Of a stretch of 49,429 nt of DNA, positions 25,361 to 35,043 are shown piece by piece; the stretch's first letter is position 1, and each line of letters begins with the position of its first letter. This stretch comes from a virus, in IMG/VR virus record IMGVR_UViG_3300032181_000103, positions 1-49,429 of that record. The stretch is one strand, 5' to 3'. Both the position numbers and the translations under genes were made by a program. The notes beneath the pieces are model-generated. The model had not been told where the DNA came from. It saw only the letters and a list, made by a program, of their open reading frames with translations, and did not search any database.

Positions 25361-26058
25361 AGAAGTTTCATGCCCAACATAAATCTTCTGATGTTGGACA
25401 CTTGATCAACACTGACTCTAATAATATCGCCAGCAATGATTTCTTTGGTCCAGGCAGTTAGATTATCGTTCGACCCTTTCACACTATTTAGTATAGTTGG
25501 TTTGTCCGTTCCACAGATTGACTGGAAATTCGGATAGTCGTTTAGAGTACATTTCTCTACGTTCAGAACTAAGACACCTGCAGTGTCTCCAGTTACAACC
25601 CAAGACTCTAAGAGACCAGTTACGTCTACAGTAACTTCTCCTTTCTCTCCCAGGTTCATATCAAACGATCCACTACTATGAACAAAATTAATTGTTCTAG
25701 TAAGATCTGCGGTTGTTGCTAAAGCAACAATAAACATCTTATCACCAATTTGAGGTGGTTGAGTTAAGATGATTTGTGAACCGCTCACACTGTAGTCAAC
25801 ACCAGGGTGCTGAATCGCACCATTAACAGACACAATCAATTGACTGGAATCAGTTGGTGTATACGCCTCGTTATTATTAGTTAGATTAAACGCAGTTTGA
25901 ACACCATTAAACTGTCCAGTAACATCGTCAAGAACAATGTTATTATTCTGTAAGTATTTTGCTGGAATATCATACGTAACTCCAATCGCATAGTTCTTCT
26001 GTGGTTCAGAAAGAACGTTGTAATTAGAGTTTTGTACCGATACGTTATATGTGGGCAT
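25354..26058 (-). CDS. Virion structural protein (234 aa)
   Basis: I recognise this as a cyanophage-type virion protein without a firm T4 equivalent. Residues 40 to about 112 carry a module common in phage fibres and structural proteins: VTGQFNGVQTAFNLTNNNEA, LIVSVNGAIQHPGVDYSVSG, then IILTQPPQIGDKMFIVAL. The C-terminal part (about 115-234) is beta-rich, with SSGSFDMNLGEKGEVTVDVT and two cysteines (EKCTLNDYPNFQSICG). Its ATG overlaps the stop codon of the upstream 111-residue gene by one base (TGATG), so the two are translationally coupled. A baseplate or fibre accessory role is inferred from neighbours. Confidence 0.7.
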   Translation of the reverse strand: MPTYNVSVQNSNYNVLSEPQKNYAIGVTYDIPAKYLQNNNIVLDDVTGQFNGVQTAFNLTNNNEAYTPTDSSQLIVSVNGAIQHPGVDYSVSGSQIILTQPPQIGDKMFIVALATTADLTRTINFVHSSGSFDMNLGEKGEVTVDVTGLLESWVVTGDTAGVLVLNVEKCTLNDYPNFQSICGTDKPTILNSVKGSNDNLTAWTKEIIAGDIIRVSVDQVSNIRRFMLGMKLLL

Positions 26059-26393
26059 CAGGAAACTCCAGGTGTAATTTCGATAATACCTTCAATAACT
26101 CTAGATTTTGATCCAGATGGAGCAGTCAGCAAAATATCATAAACATATCTTCTAGGATCTAATCCTGCAGTAACAGTGTTAGATAACGTGATTGAAAGTT
26201 GACCGTTATATCTGTCTGGAAAACCAACAGTAAAATCGGTAGAGGTTGAAGAGTAGTAACTCTTTTTCAACTTAGCGACAGCGGTATATCCAGTGAGATT
26301 CAACGGAGTCGTGTTAGCTTCATTCTGAATATTGAATGTCGCAGTAAAATCCGTTCCCTTCTCACAAATTAAATTAATTGGAATTGCCGCCAT
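26058..26393 (-). CDS. Small virion protein with an Ig-like/BppU-type look (111 aa)
   Basis: The protein MAAIPINLICEKGTDFTATF shows the pattern KGTDFTATFNI..NLTGYTAVAKLKKSY...LSNTVTAGLDPRRYVYDILL...VIEGIIEITPG. This resembles small Ig-like N-terminal domains of phage baseplate upper proteins and related cyanophage virion proteins. It begins 16 bases after a terminator hairpin that carries a CTAAATA motif and is coupled to the 234-residue gene (TGATG). I see no clear Shine-Dalgarno. It could be an adaptor that attaches fibres; that is inference from fold type and position. Confidence 0.68.
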   Translation of the reverse strand: MAAIPINLICEKGTDFTATFNIQNEANTTPLNLTGYTAVAKLKKSYYSSTSTDFTVGFPDRYNGQLSITLSNTVTAGLDPRRYVYDILLTAPSGSKSRVIEGIIEITPGVS

Positions 26394-26400
26394 CAGACTA

Positions 26401-26430
26401 AAATAAAACCCCCCACTATTTAGTGGAGGG
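26401..26430 (-). terminator. Rho-independent terminator after the gp8 - DUF4815 block
   Basis: The minus strand reads CCCTCCACTA-AA-TAGTGGGGGG followed by TTTTATTT: a 10-bp stem (one G:T pair) and a T-rich tail. It starts 9 bases after the stop codon of the 71-residue gene. The apex contains CTAAATA, so terminator and promoter share the same bases. Confidence 0.88.
26417..26423 (-). promoter_or_regulatory. Late promoter CTAAATA at the apex of the terminator hairpin
   Basis: CTAAATA on the minus strand ends 24 bases before the ATG of the 111-residue gene. This is the same motif and spacing as the gp25 promoter. It is the only late motif that could serve the 111- and 234-residue genes past the terminator. 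Assignment is by motif and spacing. Confidence 0.65.
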
Positions 26431-26438
26431 CGAAGTTA

Positions 26439-26654
26439 TTATTGAAGTGCTACTGCTTCTGGAGAAACTTCTGGTTGACTTGGAGTTTCTTCTTCGGACA
26501 CACCCTCTTCCAAGAGAGCAATAGTTTCAAGACCACCCTGAAGTTTAGTGCGGTATTCTTTCAGTCGGACAAGTTCTGCCTCGGATTTTGCAATACGCTC
26601 ATTAGCGTCTTTGATTTGCTGTTCAAATTCAGATTTCAGTTTTGTAGTTTCCAT
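26439..26654 (-). CDS. Small coiled-coil protein (71 aa), unknown
   Basis: The first two-thirds are a heptad-like charged helix (KLKSEFEQQIKDANERIAKS, ELVRLKEYRTKLQGGLETIA), which should form a coiled coil. The tail is acidic and proline-containing (EEGVSEEETPSQPEVSPEAV). It starts 3 bases after the 70-residue gene stops and ends 9 bases before a terminator, so it closes the gp8 block. A possible extra late promoter (AATAAATA, 26682-26675) lies just upstream. It may be an assembly chaperone or a fibre oligomerisation peptide. No family is recognised. Confidence 0.68.
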   Translation of the reverse strand: METTKLKSEFEQQIKDANERIAKSEAELVRLKEYRTKLQGGLETIALLEEGVSEEETPSQPEVSPEAVALQ

Positions 26655-26657
26655 AAG

Positions 26658-26870
26658 TCATGCATGATCTGACCTATTTATTATAGCATGTACGAGCTGC
26701 TTTAGTTCGGATATCTCATCTCTGAGTTCCTGAATTTCAGCATCCGCTAATTTAGATTTCATTCTAGAAGCACGAACCTGATCAAATGCTTTCTTATCGC
26801 GATTGATAATAGCACCAGTGGACGGATCTCTAAAGAGTCCGTCCTCACCATCTACTTGTATATAATCCAT
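26658..26870 (-). CDS. Conserved small cyanophage-type protein with coiled-coil C-terminus (70 aa)
   Basis: The protein starts MDYIQVDGEDGLFRDPSTGA and continues IINRDKKAFDQVR. This layout (short acidic N-terminus, RD-x-x-TGAIIN, then a helix) resembles a small protein seen near tail genes in many T4-like cyanophages. The second half (KSKLADAEIQELRDEISELK, QLVHAIINR) has leucine heptads. Its ATG overlaps the stop codon of the 2716-residue gene (TGATG), so translation is coupled. The function is unknown; a role in assembly of the upstream giant protein is a guess from coupling. Confidence 0.72.
   Translation of the reverse strand: MDYIQVDGEDGLFRDPSTGAIINRDKKAFDQVRASRMKSKLADAEIQELRDEISELKQLVHAIINRSDHA
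26675..26682 (-). promoter_or_regulatory. Possible internal late promoter AATAAATA before the 71-aa gene
   Basis: The minus strand reads TATAATAAATA ending at 26675, 21 bases before the ATG at 26654. The core ATAAATA agrees with the late consensus and the spacing fits the others, but it lies inside the 70-residue coding region and the first base differs from T. Confidence 0.4.
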
Positions 26871-29800
26871 CAGAATGAAGCAACTGCTCTTAGATCTTGA
26901 ACTTTTGGAACATATGCTGGGTTATCAGACTGCATAACAACTTTGACTGCAAAAGAACTGAATTCTGATAGATCAGAAGCACTAAATGGAATCTCTTGAT
27001 AAGACTCTTGTTTTTCAAAGAGACCTGAGATTTCATTTTCTGCTGAAGCCTCTAGAGTGATATCTGGGGATCCATCTACATTAAAGTATTTCCACTCAAT
27101 ATCTTCAAAATTAACTTCACTGGAAGATTCTCTAATCTTGTATAGAACCTTGAGGTTCTTGATGTCTCTGACGTTAGCAGTCAACTTAACATCAATACTG
27201 GTTCCTGGGTTATCCAAACTAATTTCTTTAGTTAGATACTTAGCAATACCAGAGGTATTTGAGGATCTATCTTCAGGTACAAAAGAGATGCCCTCTTGGA
27301 AATTAACCTTACGAACTTCCCACCAATCTTCAGTATTTGCGGTTTGACCCGTATACTGCACATAATCTCCAACACGGAAGATATCTGACTGCTGAGCAGA
27401 TGGATCTGAATTTCTTGTATATACAGATCCTCCAGTTACAGCAGCATCATAGTTATCATTGATAGGATTCTTGTCATTAAAGACTACCAATTGTTGGTTG
27501 TTAACATCCCAATCAACAATCTTACCACTGATCTTGTCTAGGTATAGTTCATCATCTGCAGTAGAAGCATTTTCATTTATGTTATAACCGTTTAGTACAG
27601 TGTTCAATGTAAATGATGGGACTAATTCTTGTGGTCCTGAGTTAGAAATAGTAACCCCAGTCAAAGTAGTTTGTGACGAGAACGTAAGAGCTTCAGTTGC
27701 CTTGAATTGACCAGAACTTCTCAACTGAACGGTAACAGTGTTTGTGCTTGTATCAAAGGCAAGAACTTTTCCACTTCCTCCTTGAAGACCAGCTACTTCA
27801 GATGTTGTAGTGTTGGTTGTTGAATCAACTGTCTGTCCAACATCAATAGCAGTACCAGAGTTGCCTGCAACGGTAAATGTAAAGATTTTGTAGAATTCAA
27901 GAATTTGATTTCTTCTGCCGAATCTGGATTCTTTACCAGTAGCGTTCTCAATTCTGTTTGAAATAGTTTTAACAGAACTGGTTCTCAAGTCAATCAGCGG
28001 AGACAGGTTAGAAACTGTGGATCCAAGGTCTACTTTATAAACAAGAGAATTTGAGATGTCGTTATACAGTTCATTTACTCTCGAAGCAACAACCTTCTGA
28101 TTGATGAAGAAATGCTCTTGACCAATGAATGTCTTCTCATAATCAGATTGAGAATAAGAAACATAATTAACAGCACCATTATCTACAGGAACTACATTAG
28201 TAGTCTTAACTGAACTGTTCAAAGTAGTCTCTGGGAATGAGAGATATCCAATTTGAGCGAACAGTTTTTCAAATTTTCTATTAGTAGAAATTAAACCAGC
28301 AGATCCGCCAGCAATATCACTAGAACTTGCTTTGGTTGGAGATGCAATGTTGAAGGTATCAACACCAGCATTTTCCACTTGGAACAATGTTGTATTTAAA
28401 GTAGATGCAGAAACTCCACCAGTTGAAGTTAGTGACTTAAAGAATGCGTATGACTTTGATGCATCTTCAAATCCATGATCTCTATGAGTGACTTGGACGT
28501 AGTTATTGTTACCTCTAAATCTCTTCAACGTTGCACTACTATTAGATTCACTACTTGTTCTAATTGGATCTGTATCCATGGTTTCATAACCAATTGGAGC
28601 GTTAGATAAGAGTAGAGATGCTGTTCTTGAAATATCAAATTCAGCACGAAGCATTTGGAACTTGATATCTTCTCTGAGATCTTCTGTCCAACTATCAACG
28701 TTCTGAGATCTGAATACAGATCCAAGACCAGAAATAGGTGTAACAGTACCAGATCCAGATGCAGCACCAACTTCAGATGCCCAAACTTCATATGTTGGAG
28801 AATCTGTTTCTACAACAAATGCATATTCGGTATCATTCTGTAGATATACAGGATAATCAAACATGAACTGAGTAGCGATTGGTGATTCGCCCTCGTCATT
28901 TGTTGCTACACCCATTCTTACTGCTGGAGTATCGATGGTGATGAAAGCTTGAACTTCACCACCAGCATTTCCAGAACCAGTTCCATTGATAACAATAGAT
29001 GGTGCGCTAGTATATCCAGATCCTGCAATAGAAACTTCTGCGTTGTATAGATTACCACCAGAAACTCCTAGAGCTCCAGTAGCAGTAGTTCCACCAGGCA
29101 ACTGAGGACTCTCAATAGTCATCGATGCGGTATCGTAGTTTGATCCTTTAGAAATAACTTTTAGATCAGTAAGTTTACCAGAATCTCTTGCAATAGTAAG
29201 AGTGATACTGGTATTGTTAGTGTTATTTGCTAGAGTCAAAGAGGGGACTTCTAGTGTCTCTGCTTGCTGGAATGAAGATCCATTGTTATTGGACAGAATC
29301 AATGTATATACTTGATCTGCTGATAGAGGAATCTTATTACCAGTTCCAGGTAGAACTTCAGTATTGGTTCTATCAAAGATCTTGTATACAGGACCAGATG
29401 CACCTGAAGTATTTCCAGTTACAGTTTCTCCAATTTCGACACTACCGTCCTGAGAGATGAATACTTTAAGTTTAGTTTCTGAGTCAACTGTTTTAACAGT
29501 TCCAGGAACAATAAACTTGCCTGGTTTACCACTTTCAGTAGAAGTTAGATAAGTTCTAACAGGAACCTTAGAATCTTTCTTATTGAAGAAAAGATTGATT
29601 CCAGTTACAAAACATCCGCCATCCATATTCTCAACTTTGAATGTTTGAGTGAGAGGACTTGGATTCTTCTTGGTCTGTGTGTCTGCATCTACAATCTGCT
29701 TACCTTCATTTGATTTGAACTCTGCTGGTAGAGTTGAAATGATAGATGCAGGATTTCTTGGTGTAACACCAGTAGGATAATACTTGACTTCTGTAAACGT

Positions 29801-32800
29801 GGTTACATTCTCTTTTAATTCATCAGTTGCACTTGACGTGAATCTGATGGTCTTTTCACCAACAGTGAATTGTAGTTCTTCACCATTGTTATCATATTGA
29901 ACGTTAAAGAGATAGTTGTTCCATGTGCTTCCCTCTACAGGTGGTAACCCATTAGGGAATACAATGATACCACTTGCATTACCAGCACTATCGGTAATAA
30001 GTTCTCCACCAAAAGTTCCTAGAGAATTACCAGGCATACCACTAAATCTGAGATCAGGGCATGTCCATCTGCTAATGTCTCTTCCCTCAATGAAGGGATA
30101 AATTCTGGTATTCGCCTTCATTCTTCTGAGGGTGAACTTGAGAACTTTTGATCTACAGAACTGTTGTAGAGATGTTGCAACAGCAGAGTCTCCAACGAGT
30201 TTGGTCTTTAGACCTTGACCAGTCTCATGATTTTGTGGACTGATATTTGAAGAACTTCCTACCGAAGCAATTTTTACTGTGGAAGATACCTGATCACTAT
30301 TGATATCTGCTAGAGATCCGATATTGAAGAATGAGTCATCAGATCCAACCCAGTTTACTCTATAAGAGTTGTACAAACTTGAATACGCTTCTCTTACGTT
30401 ATCTTTCGCCAAGAAAATAGTATATGTTTGAGCATTGTTATCAGTAATCAAAGGAGCATCAGTATTCTCATACCACGAGTCAACAGGTGCATCTAAAGAC
30501 GCATCTCCAACATACTGAACCACAACAAATGGGTTTGGTTTGATAGTCTTTGTTGCGAATGGGTTTTCTAGTAGAGTTAGATTTGTATATGGTAAAGTGA
30601 TAACATCGCCACTTCTTTGATATCCAGCTACAACACGTTGATCATTTGTGGTGTTAACTTCTTGCAACTCCAGAGAATCTTCTCTTGCTTGAGGTCTGAG
30701 TACAGACTGCTTTGTATCAATAGAACACTTATAATCTTCTGATGCTAGATTTCCTACTTTGTGTGTCTCAAAGTTATCAACTACAAAACCACTCTTGAGT
30801 CTTTCAAAACCAGATTGGTCTTTGATTTGCATGTTAAGAGCTTGCTGCTCTAGAACACTAAGAAGAGTGTAATACTCAAGTCTTTCAACACGCTTTTCTA
30901 GTTTGCCGATATCACGCATAGTGAATCGACGATTATCAACAGGAACAATTCTTACATCTGTGCTCTTACTTGTATAAGCAGGAATGTAAATGTATGCTAG
31001 AGCAATCGCATCATCAACCATCTCTGGTTTGGATGGATTGAGAGATGAATTTCCTTCCTTGATAATGAATTCACCTTTCTTATTCAAGAACAACCCATCA
31101 ATTCTATCTAGATATTGATTCTGATAGAATGAGATTGTCCATGGAAGATTGCTATCAGATGCAGGGCAACTTGATACAACACCGCTATCTCCAGTAAAGT
31201 CATTGAAAATAGAGTTTGCAAAGATAGATTGATCTTGGAATCCTGTGACTGTCGAGTCACTGTCTACCTTTGGTCTGAAATCAATAACATCACGGAGGTT
31301 AGTTACTCCATATACGGACGAGTTAAATTGTGGAATCTCATCTGCTGGTACACCTGCTTCGTGTAGATACGAGTCTACGACACAGAAGTCACCTTGAGAA
31401 TGATCGAAGTAGTCAAATGAGATTAGGATCTGACCAGTTGGATTTTCAAATCCAGGTTTTAGAACAATACGAGATACATCATACAGTGTGTCTCTCTGAC
31501 CATTATCAAAGTTGAATCTATTAGTAACATCAGTACCATTGATCAACTTACCTGAGCTATCTACTTCAGGTGCCGATGTTGGCGATCCTTCGTAAATATA
31601 GTTGACCTTAAATGCGTCAGCATAAGAAATAGTATTGATCTCTGCTGCGTTGATGTCTTGACCTCTGAAAGGAAGAATTCTGTCTCCTGTTGGTTTAATT
31701 AGAATCTGCTTGTTTCTTACAACGGTCTTAAGTCTTGGACGTGCTTTTGTAACCTCTAGAGTAGCACTTAGTTTTAGTTTTGGATATGTAGATCCTCCTT
31801 GCAGTGCTCCAAAATAGTTCGCTGGTAAAGTAACAGTAACACTACCAGCAGTCAATCCAGTTGTGCTATCAGTAGAAGAAGCAACTGTTACTTGATCCTC
31901 GGGTACATATACAATATCTCCAGTTTCTACTGATGTTGCATTACCTTTATCGAGAACAGATAGAACAAAATTGTCTTCTGTAAAGTTTACAAATTTCTGA
32001 GTACCAAATTCAAGTTGTGCTCTAAATGTGATATTACCACCAGCAGCAGATGAGTCAAGAACGAAGTCTCTTCTCTGATACATCTTGATAGCAGTATCAT
32101 CAGAGTTCTTAACGAGGGATCTGATTTGCTTAGATCCAGTTGGGAAAATGAGAGTAGACTTGGAAGCGTTATCAATTTTTGGTCTAACTCTCAATACAGT
32201 AGACGCTGAAACATCTTCTGGTACTAATGAGTCAAGATAGATTCTGGACTTTTTAGTTCCTTCTGGTCTAGTTGCTAATTGTACAATTGCCTGCACAACA
32301 TTATTATTAGCATCAGAGAACTGAACTAGATCTCCTTGGGTTAGGAATTTAGAAGCATCTCCTCCAAAACCAGTACACTCAAGATATTGTTCGCCTTGAT
32401 TACCACTGAAAGTAAAATCAGTTACAGTAGTAGAATCAATATAACTGGTTCTTGATAGTTCTACATCAGAAGTGAATAGATTTGGTGCAGCTGCTCCTTG
32501 TGGTGCAACACCAAAACGTGCCCACATAGACTTAACGTTTTGTGGTGTGTAAGTCTCAATGACGTTCTTGAATAGAATTGCACGTACAACTGCAGCATTA
32601 GCTGCATTGAACTGGGTAGACGTAGTTGAGATTACTACGCTTGGTGGTTGTGCATATGTGTTAGCGAGTAGTTCTCTCTTTCTAACATCTAATTTATAGA
32701 CTCCAGTTGAAGGATCAATACCTACACCTACAACAGAAGGATCGTATGTTACACCATCAATAACAGCAGCACTCAAACCGCCGTAGTTGATTCCTCTGTT

Positions 32801-35020
32801 ATCAACAATAAAGTGTGAGATCGTATTTTCTGTTGCAATTCTGAGTGAATTACCTGCTTCATCTACGATGGTCTCTCCTTGCTGGAATTCTCCTGAAATT
32901 ACTTTTAGATAAATTCTGTTTCCTGAAGTTAGATATCCATTTGGAGATCCTTCGATAACTCCATAAGCACCACTTCTTGTTCCCGAAACGTACTTACCAG
33001 TTTGGAACTGACCAGATGGAATTTCACTGTCTAGTAAAATCTTTGTTAGGAATACTGGATTGAAGTACGACATTTTAAAAGTCGTATTGTAAACTCCAGT
33101 GCTTCCGATTCTTCCCTTGGAAAGAATTCTGTCTGAGTTTGGATCGAATCCTGGTCCTCTTTCTTGAAGAGCCATATTCTTTGGTTTTGCTAGTCCAATT
33201 GTAGGGACAATAGTCTCAGAATAAGAAACGATCTTACCAAAGATATCTGTTGGATCAGAACTCTCTGCACCATTTTCTGTGAAGTAGAGTTTTGTTCTCT
33301 TATCTACAGCGTCATCATCATTGTATTCTTTTAGAATACTGTCGATAACGTCTCTACGTCCAACAAATGTAAACTCTACATATTGACCAGAACCTAAGAA
33401 AGTTGTGCCGCTAAACTTGGAGAAAGCAAGTGATGTAATTTCTTGAGTATCATTGCTCTGCGAAGACAAACGAACAAAGAAACTACCAAATGTTGACTCA
33501 AATGTGGAGTCTGTTAGGTCAGCAAAAGTTTTGCCTGTCGCAGTTGTAGTAATATCAATAAGAACGGTTTTGATTGCCTGATCGCTATCAAATGTTGATG
33601 TTCTTCTAGATCTTGTCTGCTTCTGAGCTGTGCTTGCCTCGGAATTATTCTGACCGATAGAACCGTCAGAAAAAACTTTATTGAGGTATAGTGATGGAAA
33701 TGCTGTTAGTTCAGCATCAAATGAGTTCAGTGGAACTGTATTATAAACGTTTGTGAGGTAATATGAACTTAGACCAGTGTGCTTAAGTGTAATATTATCT
33801 CTTTCAAGAGACTCTCTAGATTTATTGAGAGTTAGATATTTCGCTTCTTTATTGACGATTTCATATCCTCTAATATATGCCTTACCAGCACCCAAAGAGA
33901 GGATTAGTTTTTCTGCCGCAGACGCTTCGTCTAGTCCATTAACTAAACCAGTTTCAACATTCTTTGAGTATAATCCTCTGTTACCATTTCTCTGATAATA
34001 CTCACGAATTTCTGATGGGAAATCCTCAACAACATAATCACCAGACTCATCATAAGTTCTTCTTGCTAGAGTCTCTTCAATAATGTTATAGTCTGCTGCT
34101 TTAATTTTCCTTTGTACAGCACCTTTTTTTACAGATACAAGTTGAATAAAGTTGCTATCTGTACTTGCATCTAGATCATACTTCTCTAGATTTAATTTGA
34201 TCAGTAGACGATGTGCTCCAGGAGCACTAAAGTTAGCAAACCCTCTCGCTTGATCGTAGAGAGTATTGTCTTCTTCTGGGGTCGCTAGTGACTCAGAAAT
34301 CTTAAATCCTACTTTTGCTGATGGTGAATTTGTGTATGGATCAAGAATGATGAGATCCTCATCATTTCTAACAAAATGACCATTAACGAAGTAAATGCCT
34401 TCTTCTACTTTAACAGCAGATGCAAACCCCATAGCAGAACTGCTCTGTGAGGTCTCTACGCCCGTATCAGGGTCTGTAGTGGTAACGGAGGTAGGAAGAA
34501 CGCTTCCATCAGTTCCGACCACTAGGAGAGGCGTATTGACGCCATCTACGACTTCTAGTGTTTCCCCTTGACGGAATGTAGATTCGTTGTTTGCGTTTCC
34601 ACTGCTAGTGTAGTTTACATAAATCGTATCTGATGACGATTCGGTTGCATATCTAGTTGTAATTACTGTACCAGTAACTCCAGACGTGATGCCCCTCAAC
34701 GTCTGACCAACTAGCAAAGAAATATCGTACTTTTTATAAACAACAGAATTGCCCTCAGAAATAGCAACTTCGCTAACTGAGGACAACTTTACGTAGTCTA
34801 ATTTATTGTTGAGACCAACTTCACCTGGGATTACAAGATCCCCTTGTTTAAACTGCCTTCTACCAATCGACTCAATCTGATTCTGTAGAATAGACTGAAG
34901 TTGAGTTAATTCTCTTGCTTGGATAGCATAACCAGGGCGGAAAAGAACCCTATAAAAGTTCTTTCCCGCATCATAATCATCGTAATATGGTGATACGTTT
35001 AAATTTGTCTTTTGGGGCAT
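26870..35020 (-). CDS. Giant DUF4815-type virion structural protein (2716 aa)
   Basis: The N-terminus MPQKTNLNVSPYYDDYDAGK, NFYRVLFRPGYAIQARELTQ, LQSILQNQIESIGRRQFKQG is the signature of the DUF4815 family, conserved in T4-like cyanophages and probably a baseplate or fibre component. Residues to about 1450 are family-like (LEKRVERLEYYTLLSVLEQQ near 1385, a likely coiled coil). Later parts include KVLKFTLRRMKANTRIYPFI and YVQVTHRDHGFEDASKSYAF. Two GSGY-type repeats (SKGSNYDTASMTIESP and GSGYTSAPSIVINGTG) lie near residues 1960-2015. It starts 23 bases after gp8 with no promoter in the gap. It occupies the place of T4 gp9-gp12, which are otherwise absent. The family call is firm; the exact virion location is not. 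Confidence 0.85.
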   Translation of the reverse strand: MPQKTNLNVSPYYDDYDAGKNFYRVLFRPGYAIQARELTQLQSILQNQIESIGRRQFKQGDLVIPGEVGLNNKLDYVKLSSVSEVAISEGNSVVYKKYDISLLVGQTLRGITSGVTGTVITTRYATESSSDTIYVNYTSSGNANNESTFRQGETLEVVDGVNTPLLVVGTDGSVLPTSVTTTDPDTGVETSQSSSAMGFASAVKVEEGIYFVNGHFVRNDEDLIILDPYTNSPSAKVGFKISESLATPEEDNTLYDQARGFANFSAPGAHRLLIKLNLEKYDLDASTDSNFIQLVSVKKGAVQRKIKAADYNIIEETLARRTYDESGDYVVEDFPSEIREYYQRNGNRGLYSKNVETGLVNGLDEASAAEKLILSLGAGKAYIRGYEIVNKEAKYLTLNKSRESLERDNITLKHTGLSSYYLTNVYNTVPLNSFDAELTAFPSLYLNKVFSDGSIGQNNSEASTAQKQTRSRRTSTFDSDQAIKTVLIDITTTATGKTFADLTDSTFESTFGSFFVRLSSQSNDTQEITSLAFSKFSGTTFLGSGQYVEFTFVGRRDVIDSILKEYNDDDAVDKRTKLYFTENGAESSDPTDIFGKIVSYSETIVPTIGLAKPKNMALQERGPGFDPNSDRILSKGRIGSTGVYNTTFKMSYFNPVFLTKILLDSEIPSGQFQTGKYVSGTRSGAYGVIEGSPNGYLTSGNRIYLKVISGEFQQGETIVDEAGNSLRIATENTISHFIVDNRGINYGGLSAAVIDGVTYDPSVVGVGIDPSTGVYKLDVRKRELLANTYAQPPSVVISTTSTQFNAANAAVVRAILFKNVIETYTPQNVKSMWARFGVAPQGAAAPNLFTSDVELSRTSYIDSTTVTDFTFSGNQGEQYLECTGFGGDASKFLTQGDLVQFSDANNNVVQAIVQLATRPEGTKKSRIYLDSLVPEDVSASTVLRVRPKIDNASKSTLIFPTGSKQIRSLVKNSDDTAIKMYQRRDFVLDSSAAGGNITFRAQLEFGTQKFVNFTEDNFVLSVLDKGNATSVETGDIVYVPEDQVTVASSTDSTTGLTAGSVTVTLPANYFGALQGGSTYPKLKLSATLEVTKARPRLKTVVRNKQILIKPTGDRILPFRGQDINAAEINTISYADAFKVNYIYEGSPTSAPEVDSSGKLINGTDVTNRFNFDNGQRDTLYDVSRIVLKPGFENPTGQILISFDYFDHSQGDFCVVDSYLHEAGVPADEIPQFNSSVYGVTNLRDVIDFRPKVDSDSTVTGFQDQSIFANSIFNDFTGDSGVVSSCPASDSNLPWTISFYQNQYLDRIDGLFLNKKGEFIIKEGNSSLNPSKPEMVDDAIALAYIYIPAYTSKSTDVRIVPVDNRRFTMRDIGKLEKRVERLEYYTLLSVLEQQALNMQIKDQSGFERLKSGFVVDNFETHKVGNLASEDYKCSIDTKQSVLRPQAREDSLELQEVNTTNDQRVVAGYQRSGDVITLPYTNLTLLENPFATKTIKPNPFVVVQYVGDASLDAPVDSWYENTDAPLITDNNAQTYTIFLAKDNVREAYSSLYNSYRVNWVGSDDSFFNIGSLADINSDQVSSTVKIASVGSSSNISPQNHETGQGLKTKLVGDSAVATSLQQFCRSKVLKFTLRRMKANTRIYPFIEGRDISRWTCPDLRFSGMPGNSLGTFGGELITDSAGNASGIIVFPNGLPPVEGSTWNNYLFNVQYDNNGEELQFTVGEKTIRFTSSATDELKENVTTFTEVKYYPTGVTPRNPASIISTLPAEFKSNEGKQIVDADTQTKKNPSPLTQTFKVENMDGGCFVTGINLFFNKKDSKVPVRTYLTSTESGKPGKFIVPGTVKTVDSETKLKVFISQDGSVEIGETVTGNTSGASGPVYKIFDRTNTEVLPGTGNKIPLSADQVYTLILSNNNGSSFQQAETLEVPSLTLANNTNNTSITLTIARDSGKLTDLKVISKGSNYDTASMTIESPQLPGGTTATGALGVSGGNLYNAEVSIAGSGYTSAPSIVINGTGSGNAGGEVQAFITIDTPAVRMGVATNDEGESPIATQFMFDYPVYLQNDTEYAFVVETDSPTYEVWASEVGAASGSGTVTPISGLGSVFRSQNVDSWTEDLREDIKFQMLRAEFDISRTASLLLSNAPIGYETMDTDPIRTSSESNSSATLKRFRGNNNYVQVTHRDHGFEDASKSYAFFKSLTSTGGVSASTLNTTLFQVENAGVDTFNIASPTKASSSDIAGGSAGLISTNRKFEKLFAQIGYLSFPETTLNSSVKTTNVVPVDNGAVNYVSYSQSDYEKTFIGQEHFFINQKVVASRVNELYNDISNSLVYKVDLGSTVSNLSPLIDLRTSSVKTISNRIENATGKESRFGRRNQILEFYKIFTFTVAGNSGTAIDVGQTVDSTTNTTTSEVAGLQGGSGKVLAFDTSTNTVTVQLRSSGQFKATEALTFSSQTTLTGVTISNSGPQELVPSFTLNTVLNGYNINENASTADDELYLDKISGKIVDWDVNNQQLVVFNDKNPINDNYDAAVTGGSVYTRNSDPSAQQSDIFRVGDYVQYTGQTANTEDWWEVRKVNFQEGISFVPEDRSSNTSGIAKYLTKEISLDNPGTSIDVKLTANVRDIKNLKVLYKIRESSSEVNFEDIEWKYFNVDGSPDITLEASAENEISGLFEKQESYQEIPFSASDLSEFSSFAVKVVMQSDNPAYVPKVQDLRAVASF

Positions 35021-35043
35021 CGTAAACCAAGTCTAACATGGAA